Assembly: GCF_900142415.1 (NCBI RefSeq)
Contig: NZ_FRAU01000002.1
Location: 186,001-250,000 of the forward strand
From: Rhodothermus profundi
GTDB taxonomy: Bacteria; Bacteroidota; Rhodothermia; Rhodothermales; Rhodothermaceae
Direction: 5' to 3'
DNA length: 64,000 nt
The notes under the pieces are model-generated. The model made no database searches, had not been told where the DNA came from, and worked only from the letters and a program-made list of their open reading frames with translations. Positions 1 to 9,485 of the stretch are shown one piece after another. The stretch's first letter is position 1; the number at the start of each line of letters is the position of its first letter. The translations under genes were made by a program, and so were the position numbers.

Positions 1-281
1 ACCAGCCGGCCTTCTTCCAGCACAAAGTTTCGTCCGTAGTCCCGACTGGCACCAATCGAAAGGCTCAGGTCTGGCAAAAAGTTGCTGCGGGCACTGGCCA
101 GGCCGATCTCGCTACGTTTGCGTTCGTTGGCGGCTTGTTGAATCGCCGGGTTGCGTTGCAGGGCCAGTCGAAGCGCTTCTTCAAAAGTAATTCGCTGGAC
201 CTGCTGGGCGAGGGTGGGGGTGACCAACATTACCCAGAGCGCGCCCAGAGCGCAGATGCGTGTAAGCATACCTGATCGCAT
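1..281 (-). CDS. TolC-family outer-membrane efflux protein, N-terminal part (runs off the window)
   Basis: The gene starts at an ATG at 281 and continues past position 1, so only about 93 residues are visible. The protein opens with a signal peptide (basic start, hydrophobic stretch, cleavage near TLAQQ). It then has ITFEEALRLALQRNPAIQQA, the start of the first helical repeat seen in TolC/OprM-type outer-membrane channels, followed by a second helix rich in Arg/Ser. An in-frame ATG at 269 is an alternative start. It lies 214 bp downstream of hypE on the same strand and is probably a separate unit, since that gap holds hairpins. The substrate cannot be inferred because the partner pump genes lie outside the window. 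Confidence 0.8.
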   Translation of the reverse strand, partial: MRSGMLTRICALGALWVMLVTPTLAQQVQRITFEEALRLALQRNPAIQQAANERKRSEIGLASARSNFLPDLSLSIGASRDYGRNFVLEEGRL

Positions 282-370
282 GGCTATCCGTCGTTAATTG
301 CGCCGGATGACTCTGTAGACGAATTCGAGGGCTGTTTGTTACACTTTGCTAAAGATCTGTTCTGGATGCT

Positions 371-434
371 GTTTTCCGGAGAAAACAAAGAGCCGTTCAG
401 GGGGAAGGCGCGGCGCAGAACGCTTACTGCGCCG
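371..434 (-). other. Two hairpins in the hypE to exporter gap
   Basis: The 282-495 gap holds two inverted repeats. One is an 8-bp GC-rich stem (411-418 with 427-434, 8-nt loop). The other is a 6-bp stem GTTTTC/GAAAAC with a 4-nt loop (371-386). Neither is followed by a T-run on the minus strand, so a classical intrinsic terminator is not proven. They are plausible transcript-end structures for the long hyp operon. Nothing else is recognised in this gap. Confidence 0.35.
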
Positions 435-495
435 GCGTACTACCTTGACGCCATAGAGCCGGGAACCCCAAAAAAGCGAATTTCCGTGGATGTAT

Positions 496-1551
496 TTAAC
501 AAATTCGCGGTAGCTGTTCGCCGCTAAACAGGTCGAGTACGCGTGTGGTACCCAGGGAAGTGCGGAGCGTAACGAACCCGACCGGACCGTTCTGGATTAC
601 GCGGCCGACCAGACAGGCGCCTGCGCTGACTGGCTCTGTCTGTAACACGGCCAGGGCACGTGCTGCCTCTGCCTCGGGCACGATGGCTACAAAGCGTCCT
701 TCGTTCGCCACATAAAGCGGATCGAGCCCCAGCAGCTCGCAGGCGCTCTGCACCTCCGGTCGGATCGGGATGGCGGTCTCATCAAGCTCGATGGTAAGGC
801 CGCTTGCCTGGGCAATTTCAATCAGCGCTGCCGCCAGGCCGCCGCGCGTCAGATCTCGCAGGCAGTGCAGCTCGACGCCAGCCTTGAGCAGCTTCAGTAC
901 CGGTGTAGTTAGCGGGGCACAGTCGCTTTCAATTGTAGTCTCAAAGGACAGGCCTTCGCGCACGGCCATAATTGCAATGCCGTGCCGGCCGATGTCGCCG
1001 CTAAGCAACACCACATCGCCCGGACGCACCGCCTCCGGACCAATCGGCTGGCTGTGCTCAATAAGCCCCAGGCCCGCCATACTGATAAAGATTCCGTCCC
1101 CCTTGCCCCGGTCAACCACCTTGGTGTCGCCAGTAACGATCTGAACGCTGGCCTCTCGGGCCGTTGCCTGCAGCGACTGGACCACGCGGCCAAGCGTTTC
1201 CATGGGCAATCCTTCTTCTAAAATGAAGCTGACGCTCAGATAGAGCGGGCGGGCCCCGCACATGGCCAGATCGTTTACCGTACCGCAGACAGCTAACCTG
1301 CCAATATCTCCGCCGGGAAAGAAGAGCGGCTGCACCACAAAGGCATCGGTGGTGAATGCCAGCCGCTCGCGGCCTATGCGCAGGGTAGCTCCGTCGTGCC
1401 GGCGATTCAGCTCCGCACTGGCAAAGGTAGCGGCAAAGGCATCAATGAGCTGGTGCATCAGGCGACCGCCGCCTCCGTGTGCCAGTAGCACCTGTGGGTA
1501 TTGCTGAAGGGGCAGCGGACACGTGGGCATAAAGTCGGTTTCCCCGCTCAT
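496..1551 (-). CDS. hypE: Hydrogenase maturation protein HypE
   Basis: HypE (351 aa) dehydrates the thiocarbamoylated C-terminal cysteine to thiocyanate and donates the cyanide ligand for the NiFe(CN)2CO centre. The protein has the PurM/AIR-synthase fold signature: an N-terminal [12 protein letters not shown] segment, then [15 protein letters not shown] and a TGDTKVV segment. It ends in the family hallmark PRIC, with the reactive Cys as the last residue. Its start overlaps the hypD stop by 4 bp, so translation is probably coupled. It is the last gene of the hyp cluster. Length is normal and no key residue is missing. Confidence 0.96.
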   Translation of the reverse strand: MSGETDFMPTCPLPLQQYPQVLLAHGGGGRLMHQLIDAFAATFASAELNRRHDGATLRIGRERLAFTTDAFVVQPLFFPGGDIGRLAVCGTVNDLAMCGARPLYLSVSFILEEGLPMETLGRVVQSLQATAREASVQIVTGDTKVVDRGKGDGIFISMAGLGLIEHSQPIGPEAVRPGDVVLLSGDIGRHGIAIMAVREGLSFETTIESDCAPLTTPVLKLLKAGVELHCLRDLTRGGLAAALIEIAQASGLTIELDETAIPIRPEVQSACELLGLDPLYVANEGRFVAIVPEAEAARALAVLQTEPVSAGACLVGRVIQNGPVGFVTLRTSLGTTRVLDLFSGEQLPRIC

Positions 1552-2657
1552 GGTGTTTCGGCATGTTTTTGCGTGAACCGACGATATCGATAATAGGCGG
1601 CGCAGGCTCCCTCGGAGGATACCATCGGGGCGCCCAGCGGCTGCTCAGGCGTGCAGCGCGTGCCAAAGGCCGGGCAGTCGGTCGGCTTTCGGGCGCCCTG
1701 CAGCACTTCGCCGGCAATGCATTCTGAATGCACTTCGACCGTCCGGGCAACGACGCCAAACTTGCGCATTGCATCATAGGCCTGGTAGGGAGCGCGAAGG
1801 CCCAGGCCACTCCGGGGCAGTTCGCCAATTCCTCGCCATTTGCGCGGCACAACCTCAAACACCTCCTGAATGTGCTGCTGGGCTGCTCTGTTGCCCTGAC
1901 GGCGTACAGAACGAGTGTACTGGTTTTCGACTTCGCAGCGTCCTTCTTCAAGCTGGCGAATGCACATGTAGAGTCCCTGCAACAGATCCAGCGGCTCAAA
2001 ACCGGTTACCACAATGGGTACCCGGTACTTCCGGGCGATGGGTTCGTATTCCTGGTAGCCCATAACCGTGCAGACATGACCGGCTGCCAGAAAACCCTGC
2101 ACGCGGTTGCCAGGCGATTGCAGGATGGCTTCCATCGCAGGGGGGACCAGCACATGGGCTACCAGGATCGAAAAATTCTTCAGGCCCATTTGGTGGGCTT
2201 GTAGCACGGCCAGTGCATTGGCCGGTGCCGTGGTTTCGAACCCAACTGCAAAAAAGACAACCTCGCGGTCTGGATGCTGCGCGGCCAGGCGGACGGCGTC
2301 GAGCGGCGAGTAGACGATGCGGACGTCGCCGCCGCGGGCTTTGACCGAAAACAGGTCGCCCTGCGTTCCTGGCACGCGCAGCATGTCGCCAAATGAACAG
2401 AAGATCACGCCTGGCATCGATGCGATGGCAATGGCCTGATCGATGAGTTCTACGGGCGTCACGCAGACCGGGCAGCCGGGACCGTGGACCAGCGTTATGT
2501 CGGGTGGGAGCAGCTCATCAATCCCGAAACGCACAATGGCGTGCGTCTGCCCGCCACAGACTTCCATGATGGTCCAGGGACGGGTGGTGATCTTTGCAAT
2601 CTGGCGAGCGTAGCGCAGGGCTGCCTCGCGGTCCCGGTATTCGTCAATAAATTTCAT
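1548..2657 (-). CDS. hypD: Hydrogenase maturation protein HypD
   Basis: HypD (369 aa) is the iron-sulfur scaffold on which, together with HypC, the Fe(CN)2CO unit is assembled. Visible hallmarks are [15 protein letters not shown] near residue 33, [18 protein letters not shown] near residue 57, [10 protein letters not shown], and the C-terminal cysteine cluster ([10 protein letters not shown] with later CPAFGTRC). It overlaps hypC upstream and hypE downstream by 4 bp each, the usual compact hyp arrangement. Confidence 0.96.
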   Translation of the reverse strand: MKFIDEYRDREAALRYARQIAKITTRPWTIMEVCGGQTHAIVRFGIDELLPPDITLVHGPGCPVCVTPVELIDQAIAIASMPGVIFCSFGDMLRVPGTQGDLFSVKARGGDVRIVYSPLDAVRLAAQHPDREVVFFAVGFETTAPANALAVLQAHQMGLKNFSILVAHVLVPPAMEAILQSPGNRVQGFLAAGHVCTVMGYQEYEPIARKYRVPIVVTGFEPLDLLQGLYMCIRQLEEGRCEVENQYTRSVRRQGNRAAQQHIQEVFEVVPRKWRGIGELPRSGLGLRAPYQAYDAMRKFGVVARTVEVHSECIAGEVLQGARKPTDCPAFGTRCTPEQPLGAPMVSSEGACAAYYRYRRFTQKHAETP

Positions 2658-2911
2658 GAGGCGTCGGGCGAATTCAGTTCATCCAGCTCGTCAATTTGCC
2701 GCAGATACTCGAAGACGCGGTGCGCCTCGGCTTCGTCTACCACACTGATGGCGATGCCCACATGTACCATGACATAGTCGCCCTCGCGCGCTTCCGGCAC
2801 GAACGTCAGGTTGATCTCTTTCTGAATGCCACCAAAGTCCACTTTGCCGCGCCGGGTAAGCGGTTCGTTGTCAAGGATGGCGACAATCTTACCGGGTACG
2901 GCCAGACACAT
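2654..2911 (-). CDS. hypC: Hydrogenase maturation chaperone HypC
   Basis: HypC/HybG family, 85 aa. The protein begins [10 protein letters not shown], in which Cys2 is the essential iron-carrying residue. The motif [20 protein letters not shown] follows, typical of the family's OB-fold. It shuttles the Fe(CN)2CO unit between HypD and the hydrogenase large subunit. Its start lies inside the end of hypF (23-bp overlap) and its stop overlaps the hypD start. Confidence 0.96.
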   Translation of the reverse strand: MCLAVPGKIVAILDNEPLTRRGKVDFGGIQKEINLTFVPEAREGDYVMVHVGIAISVVDEAEAHRVFEYLRQIDELDELNSPDAS

Positions 2912-5243
2912 GGCTTCTGGATGCGTTGGCGGGGGTGGCCGGCAGGGTGAGTCCCCAGCGCAGGGCAGCTACCTGGCCCAGGGCCAGGCCTCCATCCCCG
3001 GGGGGTACCTCTTGGTGAATATACGGGCAGAAGCCGGCTGCGCGGAGTAGCCGGAGCGTTGTTTCCGTAAGCAGGCGATTCTGGAAGCATCCTCCGCTGA
3101 GCACCACGGTCGCGCAGCCCACGCGCCGGGCTACGGCCACGATGGTTGCGGCCAGGCCTTCATGAAAGCGCCGGGCAATGGTCTCAGGGGGTAAGCCGCG
3201 CGCGCAGTCGGTCTGCAATGCTTCAAGCAGGGGAGCCCAGTCGAGCACGATCCGGCCCTGCTGCTCGCGTAATGCCAGGGGATAGGGTGAGCCGAAGTGC
3301 CGGGCTTGCTCTGCCGCAAACTCCAGGAGCATGGCTGCTTCGCCTTCAAAACGGTTGCGCAGGCGCAGGCCAAGCAGAGCAGCGATGGCGTCAAAAAGGC
3401 GGCCTATGCTGGTGGTCCAGGGCGCATGAAGCCCTCGCTCAAGCAGTTGGAGCAGCAGACGCTGTTCGGTGGGCGTAAACGCCTCAGGGGGGAGAAGGGA
3501 CCGGAAGGAAGCGTCCGGCCCCTGCCAGGCATACAGCAGGCCCAGCGCAGCGCGGCGAGGCTCGCGGATAGCTGCCTTGCCGCCCGGAAGCTGAAACGGT
3601 CGTAGATGGGCTACTCGTTCGACGCGCTGGGCCGTGATCAGCAGACTTTCGCCTCCCCAGACCAGGCCGTCCGGACCGTAACCGGTGCCGTCCCAGGCAA
3701 AGCCCAACACGGGCGGCCGAAGACCATGCTCAGCCATACAGGCCCATACGTGCGCCAGATGATGCTGGACGGGTACAACCGGCCGGCTCAGGCGACAGGC
3801 ATAGTGCGTGGAGGCATAGTCCGGATGGGCATCGCAGACCACCACGTCGGGCACGCGCCGGTAAAGATGCTGGAAGTCCTTCACCACCTGCATGAAGGCT
3901 GCTCGCGCCTCGGCCGTTTCCAGGTCGCCGATGTGCTGGCTGAGCCATACTGTGCGTCTGGCTGCCAGCGCCACGGTGTTTTTCAAATGGCCTCCGACAG
4001 CCAGGATCTGCGCAGGGTGCTCCGGCCAGTCGTCAGGCAGCACCACAGGCAGAGGCGCATAACCGCGGGCGCGGCGCAGCAGTACAGGGCGGCCGTCCAT
4101 GAAGCGCACCACAGAGTCGTCGCAGTAGCGAGCAATAGGCCGGTTGTGCACCAGGAACAGATCGGCCAGGCCGTGGAGCCGCACCAGTGCTTCGCTTTCG
4201 TCGGTGCAGATGGGCTCCTCCGAACGATTGCCGCTGGTAGCTACGACCGGAAAGCCCAGCTCCGCCAGTAGCAGGTGGTGCAGCGGCGTGTAGGGGAGCA
4301 TGATACCCAGGTAGGGGTTGCCAGGGGCTACCGAGGGCGCCAGTGCCTCGTAGCTTGCTTCGGTTCGGGGGAGCAGGACGATAGGGGCGGCTGGCGAGGT
4401 CAGCGTAGCGGCTTCCGCTGTTGAAACTTGGGCGTGCGCTCGGACGGCCTCCAGCGACGGATACATCAACGCAAACGGTTTGGCTTCGCGTCCTTTGCGG
4501 TGCCGCAGCGCCCGGACGGCCCCTTCGTTGCGGGCATCGACCATCAGGTGAAAGCCGCCCAGACCCTTGACCGCCACAATGTGGCCTGCCCGAATGGCCT
4601 CGGCTGCTTGCCGGAGCGCTTCGTCCTGCTCGGCCAGCACGCGGCCGGTCCGATCCCAGAGTGCCAGATGGGGACCGCAGTCAGGGCAGGCGTTGGGCTG
4701 AGCATGGAAACGCCGGTCGTGTGGGTTGTCGTACTCTGCCTGGCAACGGATGCACATGCGGAAGCGTCGCATGGTGGTATGGGGGCGGTCGTAGGGCAGG
4801 CGTTCGATGATCGTGAAGCGGGGGCCGCAGTGGGTGCAGTTAATGAACGGGTAGCGATAGCGGCGGTTGGTCGGATCGAACAGCTCGCGCAGGCAGTCAG
4901 AGCAGGTAGCCAGATCCGGCAGCAGAAATACCTGGCGTTCGCCTTCGGAATGGCTTGCTGCGATGATGAACGTGGCATCACCCCGCGGCGGCTGCGCTGT
5001 ACAGGTGATGCGCCGGATGCGTGCTGCCGGAGGGGGCATCAGTTCCAGGCGTTCCCGGAAGCGCGTCAGCCGCTCCGCCGGGCCTTCGACTTCAATGGTA
5101 ACGCCCCGGGGATCATTGCGCACCCAGCCGGTCAGGCCCAGCTCGTGGGCCAGCCGATACACGAACGGCCGAAAGCCTACTCCCTGCACCGCGCCTTCAA
5201 CGTGAAGGCGCCAGCGCATCAGTCGGTTGGTTGCGGTGCGCAT
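2889..5243 (-). CDS. hypF: Carbamoyltransferase HypF
   Basis: HypF (784 aa) activates carbamoyl phosphate and transfers the carbamoyl group to HypE. Domains in order: acylphosphatase-like (about 10-95, with GAVQGVGFRPFVYR), two zinc-finger pairs (CSDCLREL and CTHCGPRF, then CIRCQAEY and CPDCGPHL), a YrdC-like domain (VKGLGGFHLMVDA), and a Kae1-like C-terminal domain (VQHHLAHVWA, DGTGYGPDGLVWGGE, SGGCFQNRLL). An internal ATG at 5219 (MRWRLH) forms a TGATG junction with the hypA stop and is an equally plausible start, giving 776 aa. Confidence 0.95.
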   Translation of the reverse strand: MRTATNRLMRWRLHVEGAVQGVGFRPFVYRLAHELGLTGWVRNDPRGVTIEVEGPAERLTRFRERLELMPPPAARIRRITCTAQPPRGDATFIIAASHSEGERQVFLLPDLATCSDCLRELFDPTNRRYRYPFINCTHCGPRFTIIERLPYDRPHTTMRRFRMCIRCQAEYDNPHDRRFHAQPNACPDCGPHLALWDRTGRVLAEQDEALRQAAEAIRAGHIVAVKGLGGFHLMVDARNEGAVRALRHRKGREAKPFALMYPSLEAVRAHAQVSTAEAATLTSPAAPIVLLPRTEASYEALAPSVAPGNPYLGIMLPYTPLHHLLLAELGFPVVATSGNRSEEPICTDESEALVRLHGLADLFLVHNRPIARYCDDSVVRFMDGRPVLLRRARGYAPLPVVLPDDWPEHPAQILAVGGHLKNTVALAARRTVWLSQHIGDLETAEARAAFMQVVKDFQHLYRRVPDVVVCDAHPDYASTHYACRLSRPVVPVQHHLAHVWACMAEHGLRPPVLGFAWDGTGYGPDGLVWGGESLLITAQRVERVAHLRPFQLPGGKAAIREPRRAALGLLYAWQGPDASFRSLLPPEAFTPTEQRLLLQLLERGLHAPWTTSIGRLFDAIAALLGLRLRNRFEGEAAMLLEFAAEQARHFGSPYPLALREQQGRIVLDWAPLLEALQTDCARGLPPETIARRFHEGLAATIVAVARRVGCATVVLSGGCFQNRLLTETTLRLLRAAGFCPYIHQEVPPGDGGLALGQVAALRWGLTLPATPANASRSHVSGRTR

Positions 5244-5584
5244 TCGATTTCCAGGCTTTCGAGATAGACCTCATCCCCTGCTTCCTTCAGGGCCCCGATG
5301 CGTCCGCAGGTCGGGCAGCACCAGTCGGTTTCGGTGGGTTCGTAATCCCGCTGACAAGGCAGACAATGAAGACGCATCGGACGCCGCTCGAATTCGAGCA
5401 CGAGGTCGGCGGCCGGACCAGCAGGATCAACCAGATGCGCCACATAGAACCGAAGCGTCTCGGGCGACAGGTGGGAGCGGGCGCCCAGCACTACGCGGGC
5501 GGTGCGCACGCGCCGGGCTCCGGCGCGGCGAGCTTCGGTTTCGATGAGTTGTACCAGCGCGCGGGCTACGCTTAGCTCATGCAT
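5219..5584 (-). CDS. hypA: Hydrogenase nickel incorporation protein HypA
   Basis: HypA (121 aa) binds nickel through the N-terminal Met-His and delivers it with HypB to the large subunit. The start at 5584 is chosen because it gives the obligatory [12 protein letters not shown]-terminus. An in-frame ATG two codons upstream would bury His2. Structural zinc is bound by two CxxC pairs, CLPCQRDY and CPTCGR, in the C-terminal half. The gene overlaps the protease gene by 8 bp and ends at the hypF start. Confidence 0.95.
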   Translation of the reverse strand: MHELSVARALVQLIETEARRAGARRVRTARVVLGARSHLSPETLRFYVAHLVDPAGPAADLVLEFERRPMRLHCLPCQRDYEPTETDWCCPTCGRIGALKEAGDEVYLESLEIECAPQPTD

Positions 5585-6026
5585 GGCCAAGTTCTTTCAG
5601 GATAGCTTCGGCAGCCTGGGGCAACGCAGCGGCTACGGCCGGAGAAAGTGGCGCGCCCATGTCGAAGTGCTGGCCTTCAATGCCATAGATGATCAGGCGT
5701 TGGGGCAATCGGCCCAGTTGCCGGGCCAGCTCGATCACTTCGGCCAGGCCTATGCTATGCGACGACACGCTGGCCCGCATTGAAGCGGGGAGGGGACTGC
5801 TGTGCGCCTCAAACCGGTGCAGCGTGCCTGGAGGCGCTCCGGAGCAGATGGCATCGCATACGATGGCCAGATGAGCTCCTTCCCAGCAGTCGGGCAGGTG
5901 CAGTGGGTCGGACAGCACGCACAGCCGCACGTTTCGGGGCAGTCGGGAGCGGACTTGGGCGACAGCCTCTAAGCCGGCTGCATCATCGCCCCGCAGCGGA
6001 TGGCCGATGCCGATCACCACGTTCAT
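5577..6026 (-). CDS. [NiFe]-hydrogenase maturation endopeptidase
   Basis: HyaD/HycI-type protease (149 aa) that removes the C-terminal extension of the large subunit after nickel insertion. The protein starts [20 protein letters not shown], containing the G(N/I)xxxxDD-type motif whose Asp binds nickel. The usual [12 protein letters not shown] segment lies further on, and residues near CDAICSG fill the central position. The ATG at 6026 is preferred over an upstream in-frame one at 6110, because it overlaps the large-subunit stop by 4 bp and gives the family-typical N-terminus. It presumably processes the neighbouring alpha subunit. Confidence 0.92.
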   Translation of the reverse strand: MNVVIGIGHPLRGDDAAGLEAVAQVRSRLPRNVRLCVLSDPLHLPDCWEGAHLAIVCDAICSGAPPGTLHRFEAHSSPLPASMRASVSSHSIGLAEVIELARQLGRLPQRLIIYGIEGQHFDMGAPLSPAVAAALPQAAEAILKELGHA

Positions 6027-7324
6027 GTTCGTTCCACATGCAGTTTCAGAAAATGGGTGGCGCAGGAAATGCAGGGGTCGTAGTTGCGGATGGCCTGCTC
6101 GCAGCGCCATTGCAGTTCCTCATCGGAAAGCGCTAGCGAACGAGTGGCAACGTGCCGCAGGTCCTCTTCAATGCGTCGCTGATTCTGCGCAGTCGGTGGG
6201 ACAATCTGGGCTTCCAGAATGGTGCCCTCTGCGTCGATGGTGTACCGATGGTAGAGGATTCCCCGGGGAGCTTCGGTGCAGCCATGGCCGGTGGCAGCAC
6301 GAGGAGCTACTTCGAGAGAGGGCGTCGATGGCGGCTCATAGACCTTGATCAGACGCAGTGCTTCATCACAGGCGTGCAGCATTTCGAGAGCGCGGGCGAT
6401 AATGCTCTGGAATGGATTGCGGCATTCGGGCAGGAAACCCACTTCGCGGGCGGCTTCCCGAGCCGCCGGAGCGAGCTGGTCGAAATTCAGATTGAAACGT
6501 GCCAGGGGGCCGACCAGGTAGGCGCCGCGCTCCCGGATGCGGGCGTGCAGTGCGTTGGAGTGCGGCACGTGTTCTTCTTCGATGTAATCGTTGAAAGCGG
6601 CGATGGGAATGTCCAGGCCTCGGTTCGATACCAGACGGCCATCCAGGATGGCATATTCGTCCGTGCGATGCAAGGCCACAAATTCGTAGTCCTGTTCAAA
6701 ATTCGGGAACGTGAACCCTGATACCCAGCGCACCGTGTTGTAGGCTGCCTCCCGGGCCCACTGCAGGGGCTCCACCAGTTCACGCAGTTCTTCCGGCCGG
6801 GGGACCCGGTAGAAGCCGCCCACGCGCACGTTGATGGGATGGATTTCGCGGCCGCCGATCACACGCATGAGCGCATTGCCGACTTTTTTGAGCTGCAAGC
6901 CCATCTGCACCTGTTCTGGATAATCGCGGGCCATGTCGAGAGCGCTTTCGTAGCCCAGAAAGTCCGGTGCGTGCAGCATGAACACATGGAGCGCATGGCT
7001 TTCGATCCACTCGCCGCAGTAGAGAAGCTGACGCAGCAGCCGAAGGGATCCGGTTACTGCCACCCCGCAGGCATCCTCCATGGCCGCGCAGGCGCTCATC
7101 TGGTAGGCGACCGGACAGATCCCACAGATGCGGGCGGTGATGTCCGGTGCTTCCTGAAAAGAGCGTCCGCGCAGGAAGGCTTCAAAGAAACGGGGCGGTT
7201 CGTAAATGTGCAGCCGAACATCGGTTACCCGGTTGTTGTGGATGCGAAGGTACAGGGCCCCTTCGCCCTCCACGCGGGCCAGGGCGTTGACGCGAATCGT
7301 ACGGGTCTGACGCGAGGAAGACAT
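6023..7324 (-). CDS. Group 3b [NiFe] hydrogenase, large (alpha) subunit
   Basis: Catalytic subunit (433 aa) carrying the NiFe site. The N-terminal cysteine motif is [23 protein letters not shown] (about residues 66-88). The C-terminal motif is [12 protein letters not shown], after whose His the maturation protease cuts. Short length, the gene order beta-CNB-gamma-delta-alpha and the soluble partner subunits place it in the bidirectional NADP-linked group 3b (sulfhydrogenase type, homologous to HydA of Pyrococcus). The group assignment rests on operon layout and motif style; a phylogeny of the large subunit would confirm it. Confidence 0.93.
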   Translation of the reverse strand: MSSSRQTRTIRVNALARVEGEGALYLRIHNNRVTDVRLHIYEPPRFFEAFLRGRSFQEAPDITARICGICPVAYQMSACAAMEDACGVAVTGSLRLLRQLLYCGEWIESHALHVFMLHAPDFLGYESALDMARDYPEQVQMGLQLKKVGNALMRVIGGREIHPINVRVGGFYRVPRPEELRELVEPLQWAREAAYNTVRWVSGFTFPNFEQDYEFVALHRTDEYAILDGRLVSNRGLDIPIAAFNDYIEEEHVPHSNALHARIRERGAYLVGPLARFNLNFDQLAPAAREAAREVGFLPECRNPFQSIIARALEMLHACDEALRLIKVYEPPSTPSLEVAPRAATGHGCTEAPRGILYHRYTIDAEGTILEAQIVPPTAQNQRRIEEDLRHVATRSLALSDEELQWRCEQAIRNYDPCISCATHFLKLHVERT

Positions 7325-7345
7325 CGCCGCCGATCAAGGTCTGGG

Positions 7346-8116
7346 TTAGGGCAGGGTAGCCTTACGAAAATCCGGAGCATATGCGTTGAACGTGCGTAGC
7401 GCTCGAGCGGCATCCCGCGTTGACACCTGGAGTTTGGCCTGCCACCAGTGCATGAGCGAAGATGGATTGGGCGTTTCCTTGGGCCCGAAACAGGCATAGC
7501 AGCCTCGGTCATAGCGAGGACACAGGGCACCGCAGCCGGCCTGCGTCAGGGGTCCCAGGCAGGGGGTACCCCGGGCTACCATGACGCAAACCGTCCCCTG
7601 ACGCTTGCACTCGACGCAGACGCTGTAGGTGGGGATGTTGGGACGGCGCCCCTGCAGGAAGGCCGTGATGACTTCCAGAAGCTGGTGCTTGCTGATCGGG
7701 CAGCCGCGCAGTTCAAAATCGACGGGTACGTGCTCGGCAATCGGCGTCGAAGTGGCCAGCGTCTCAATGTATTCCGGGTGGGCATAGACGATGCGCGTGA
7801 ATTCGGCCACGTCCTGAAAGTTGCGCAGTGCCTGAATGCCACCGGCGGTGGCGCACGCGCCAATGGTTACCAGAAAGCGCGACTGTTTTCGGATCTGGCG
7901 GATACGCTCGGCGTCGTGCGGCGTCGTGATGGAGCCTTCCACAAGGGATACGTCGTAAGGACCGCGCACAGTTGCACGTGACGCTTCCAGAAAATAGGCG
8001 ATTTCAACCGCGTCGGCTATGGCCAGCAGTTCATCTTCACAGTCAAGCAGAGTGAGCTGGCAACCGTCGCAGGAGGCAAATTTCCAGACCGCCAGTTTGG
8101 GTTTGCGTCGGGTCAT
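7346..8116 (-). CDS. Group 3b [NiFe] hydrogenase, small (delta) subunit
   Basis: Electron-transfer subunit (256 aa) with iron-sulfur clusters leading away from the NiFe site. Cysteine motifs are [20 protein letters not shown] near the N-terminus, [23 protein letters not shown], and a distal set [23 protein letters not shown] and CYACFGP. No signal peptide or twin-arginine motif is present, so the enzyme is cytoplasmic. The ATG at 8116 is chosen; a GTG at 8131 overlapping the preceding stop is an alternative with no better ribosome-binding site. Confidence 0.93.
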   Translation of the reverse strand: MTRRKPKLAVWKFASCDGCQLTLLDCEDELLAIADAVEIAYFLEASRATVRGPYDVSLVEGSITTPHDAERIRQIRKQSRFLVTIGACATAGGIQALRNFQDVAEFTRIVYAHPEYIETLATSTPIAEHVPVDFELRGCPISKHQLLEVITAFLQGRRPNIPTYSVCVECKRQGTVCVMVARGTPCLGPLTQAGCGALCPRYDRGCYACFGPKETPNPSSLMHWWQAKLQVSTRDAARALRTFNAYAPDFRKATLP

Positions 8117-8120
8117 GGTT

Positions 8121-8987
8121 TCAGAGCTCACGAATGGTCAGCCATCGGGCGATCCGGGCAAAGTTGAACACCGGCCCTTCCTTGCAGAGGAAGGTGGGGC
8201 CAAACTGGCAGTGGCCGCACAGTCCGATAGCGCACTGCATGTTGCGCTCCATGGAGAGGTAGATGCGGGTGGCCGCTACACCGCGCTCCTGGAGTGCTTT
8301 AGCGGCAAAACGCATCATGATTTCCGGGCCGCACACCAGCGCGACAGTTTCTTCGGGGTCAAAATGAGCGCGGGGCAGCAGGGTGGTGACCACACCTACG
8401 TGCCCGAACCAGCCGGTGCCCGCATGGTCGACCGTAACTTCGACCTGCATGTCGAACCGTCCTCGCCAGCGTTCCAGCTCGCGCAGGTACAGCAGATCCC
8501 GGGGCGTGCGGGCGCCGTAGAGCAGAACCAGGTGCCCGTACCGGCCGCGGTGTTGCAGCAGGTAATAGATAGCCGGACGCAGGGGAGCCAGGCCAATGCC
8601 GCCTGCCAAGATCACCACGTCCTGCCCCTCGGCCGCCTCGACCGGCCAGGCACTCCCAAATGGTCCGCGCACGCCCAGCACATCTCCCTTTTGCAGGCGG
8701 CACAGGACCGCGCTGACAGCTCCTACAGCTCGAATTGTGTGCACCAGCCGCTCCGGATGGGCGGGGTCGCCACTGATTGATACAGGGATTTCGCCAACTC
8801 CGAACACATAGAGCATGTTGAACTGACCCGGACGGAACACCAGGCCGTTCGTTTCAAGCGGAGTCAGTTCCAGCGTGCAGGTGTCGTGCGTTTCGCGCCG
8901 TCGGCGCACCACCTGCCAGCGGACAGGGGTCATGGGTGCATGGGTCCGGACGGCATGCGGGCAGGTCAGGAGCGTTTCGGCCGGCAT
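8121..8987 (-). CDS. Hydrogenase FAD/NAD(P)-binding (gamma) subunit
   Basis: Ferredoxin-NADP reductase-like subunit (288 aa), homologous to HydG of Pyrococcus sulfhydrogenase and related to PyrK/DHOD electron-transfer subunits. An FAD domain ([23 protein letters not shown]) is followed by an NAD(P)-binding domain ([24 protein letters not shown]). A C-terminal [2Fe-2S] cysteine set follows ([15 protein letters not shown] with a later LCKEGP). It passes electrons between NAD(P)H and the iron-sulfur chain. It starts 6 bp after the cyclic-nucleotide-binding gene. Confidence 0.92.
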   Translation of the reverse strand: MPAETLLTCPHAVRTHAPMTPVRWQVVRRRRETHDTCTLELTPLETNGLVFRPGQFNMLYVFGVGEIPVSISGDPAHPERLVHTIRAVGAVSAVLCRLQKGDVLGVRGPFGSAWPVEAAEGQDVVILAGGIGLAPLRPAIYYLLQHRGRYGHLVLLYGARTPRDLLYLRELERWRGRFDMQVEVTVDHAGTGWFGHVGVVTTLLPRAHFDPEETVALVCGPEIMMRFAAKALQERGVAATRIYLSMERNMQCAIGLCGHCQFGPTFLCKEGPVFNFARIARWLTIREL

Positions 8988-8993
8988 AGAAGG

Positions 8994-9485
8994 TCAGGAG
9001 TACAGCGGTTGACGTCGGGAGGGCGTCCCGTACATGTCGAGCAATTGCAGGCGCGTAGCCTGCAGGCGTTCCACGATGATTCGTACAAAACGGCTGAAGA
9101 TTTCGTAGCCCAGGCGCGGATCTTCGGTGCATTTCTGGCGGATGCAGGCGCCGTCGAAGGCCAGGGCTCGCACGAGCGTCAGGGCCCGCGCGTCAAACTG
9201 GTTGCGATGCGGGGGCACCAGCCAGGACCAGCCCAGCACGTCGCCTTCGCTCAGGGTCTGGATGGTTACTGCACCCCGTTCGGGCAGGTGCACTTCGAGG
9301 GCCACGCGGCCGTAGCGGATCAGGTAAAAGGTGGTGGCCGGTTCGCCTTCTCGAAAGATGTACGTTCCGGCGTTGAAGCGCACGTTGCGGGCGCATCCGG
9401 CAATCAGCTCCAGGTACGGGGCGTCAAGCCCCTGAAAGAACGGATGCTCGGCCAGGAGTTCTTTAAGCGGTCGTTTTGCGGTCAT
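8994..9485 (-). CDS. Stand-alone cyclic-nucleotide-binding domain protein in the hydrogenase operon
   Basis: A 163-aa protein that is essentially one CNB (cAMP/cGMP-binding, CRP-like) domain. It has HPFFQGLDAPYLELIAGCA, a beta-roll FNAGTYIFREGEPATTFYLIRYGRVAL, and TLSEGDVLGWSWL. The residues after the beta-roll form one long helix, and no helix-turn-helix follows, so it should not bind DNA as CRP does. It overlaps the beta-subunit gene by 23 bp and is followed by gamma after 8 bp. A role as an allosteric or structural hydrogenase partner is an inference. Confidence 0.87.
   Translation of the reverse strand: MTAKRPLKELLAEHPFFQGLDAPYLELIAGCARNVRFNAGTYIFREGEPATTFYLIRYGRVALEVHLPERGAVTIQTLSEGDVLGWSWLVPPHRNQFDARALTLVRALAFDGACIRQKCTEDPRLGYEIFSRFVRIIVERLQATRLQLLDMYGTPSRRQPLYS

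Noticed and set aside
336-527. Short plus-strand frame of 63 aa in the gap between the exporter and hypE
   Set aside because: No recognisable domain, no good ribosome-binding site, and it runs into the hypE 3' end on the other strand.
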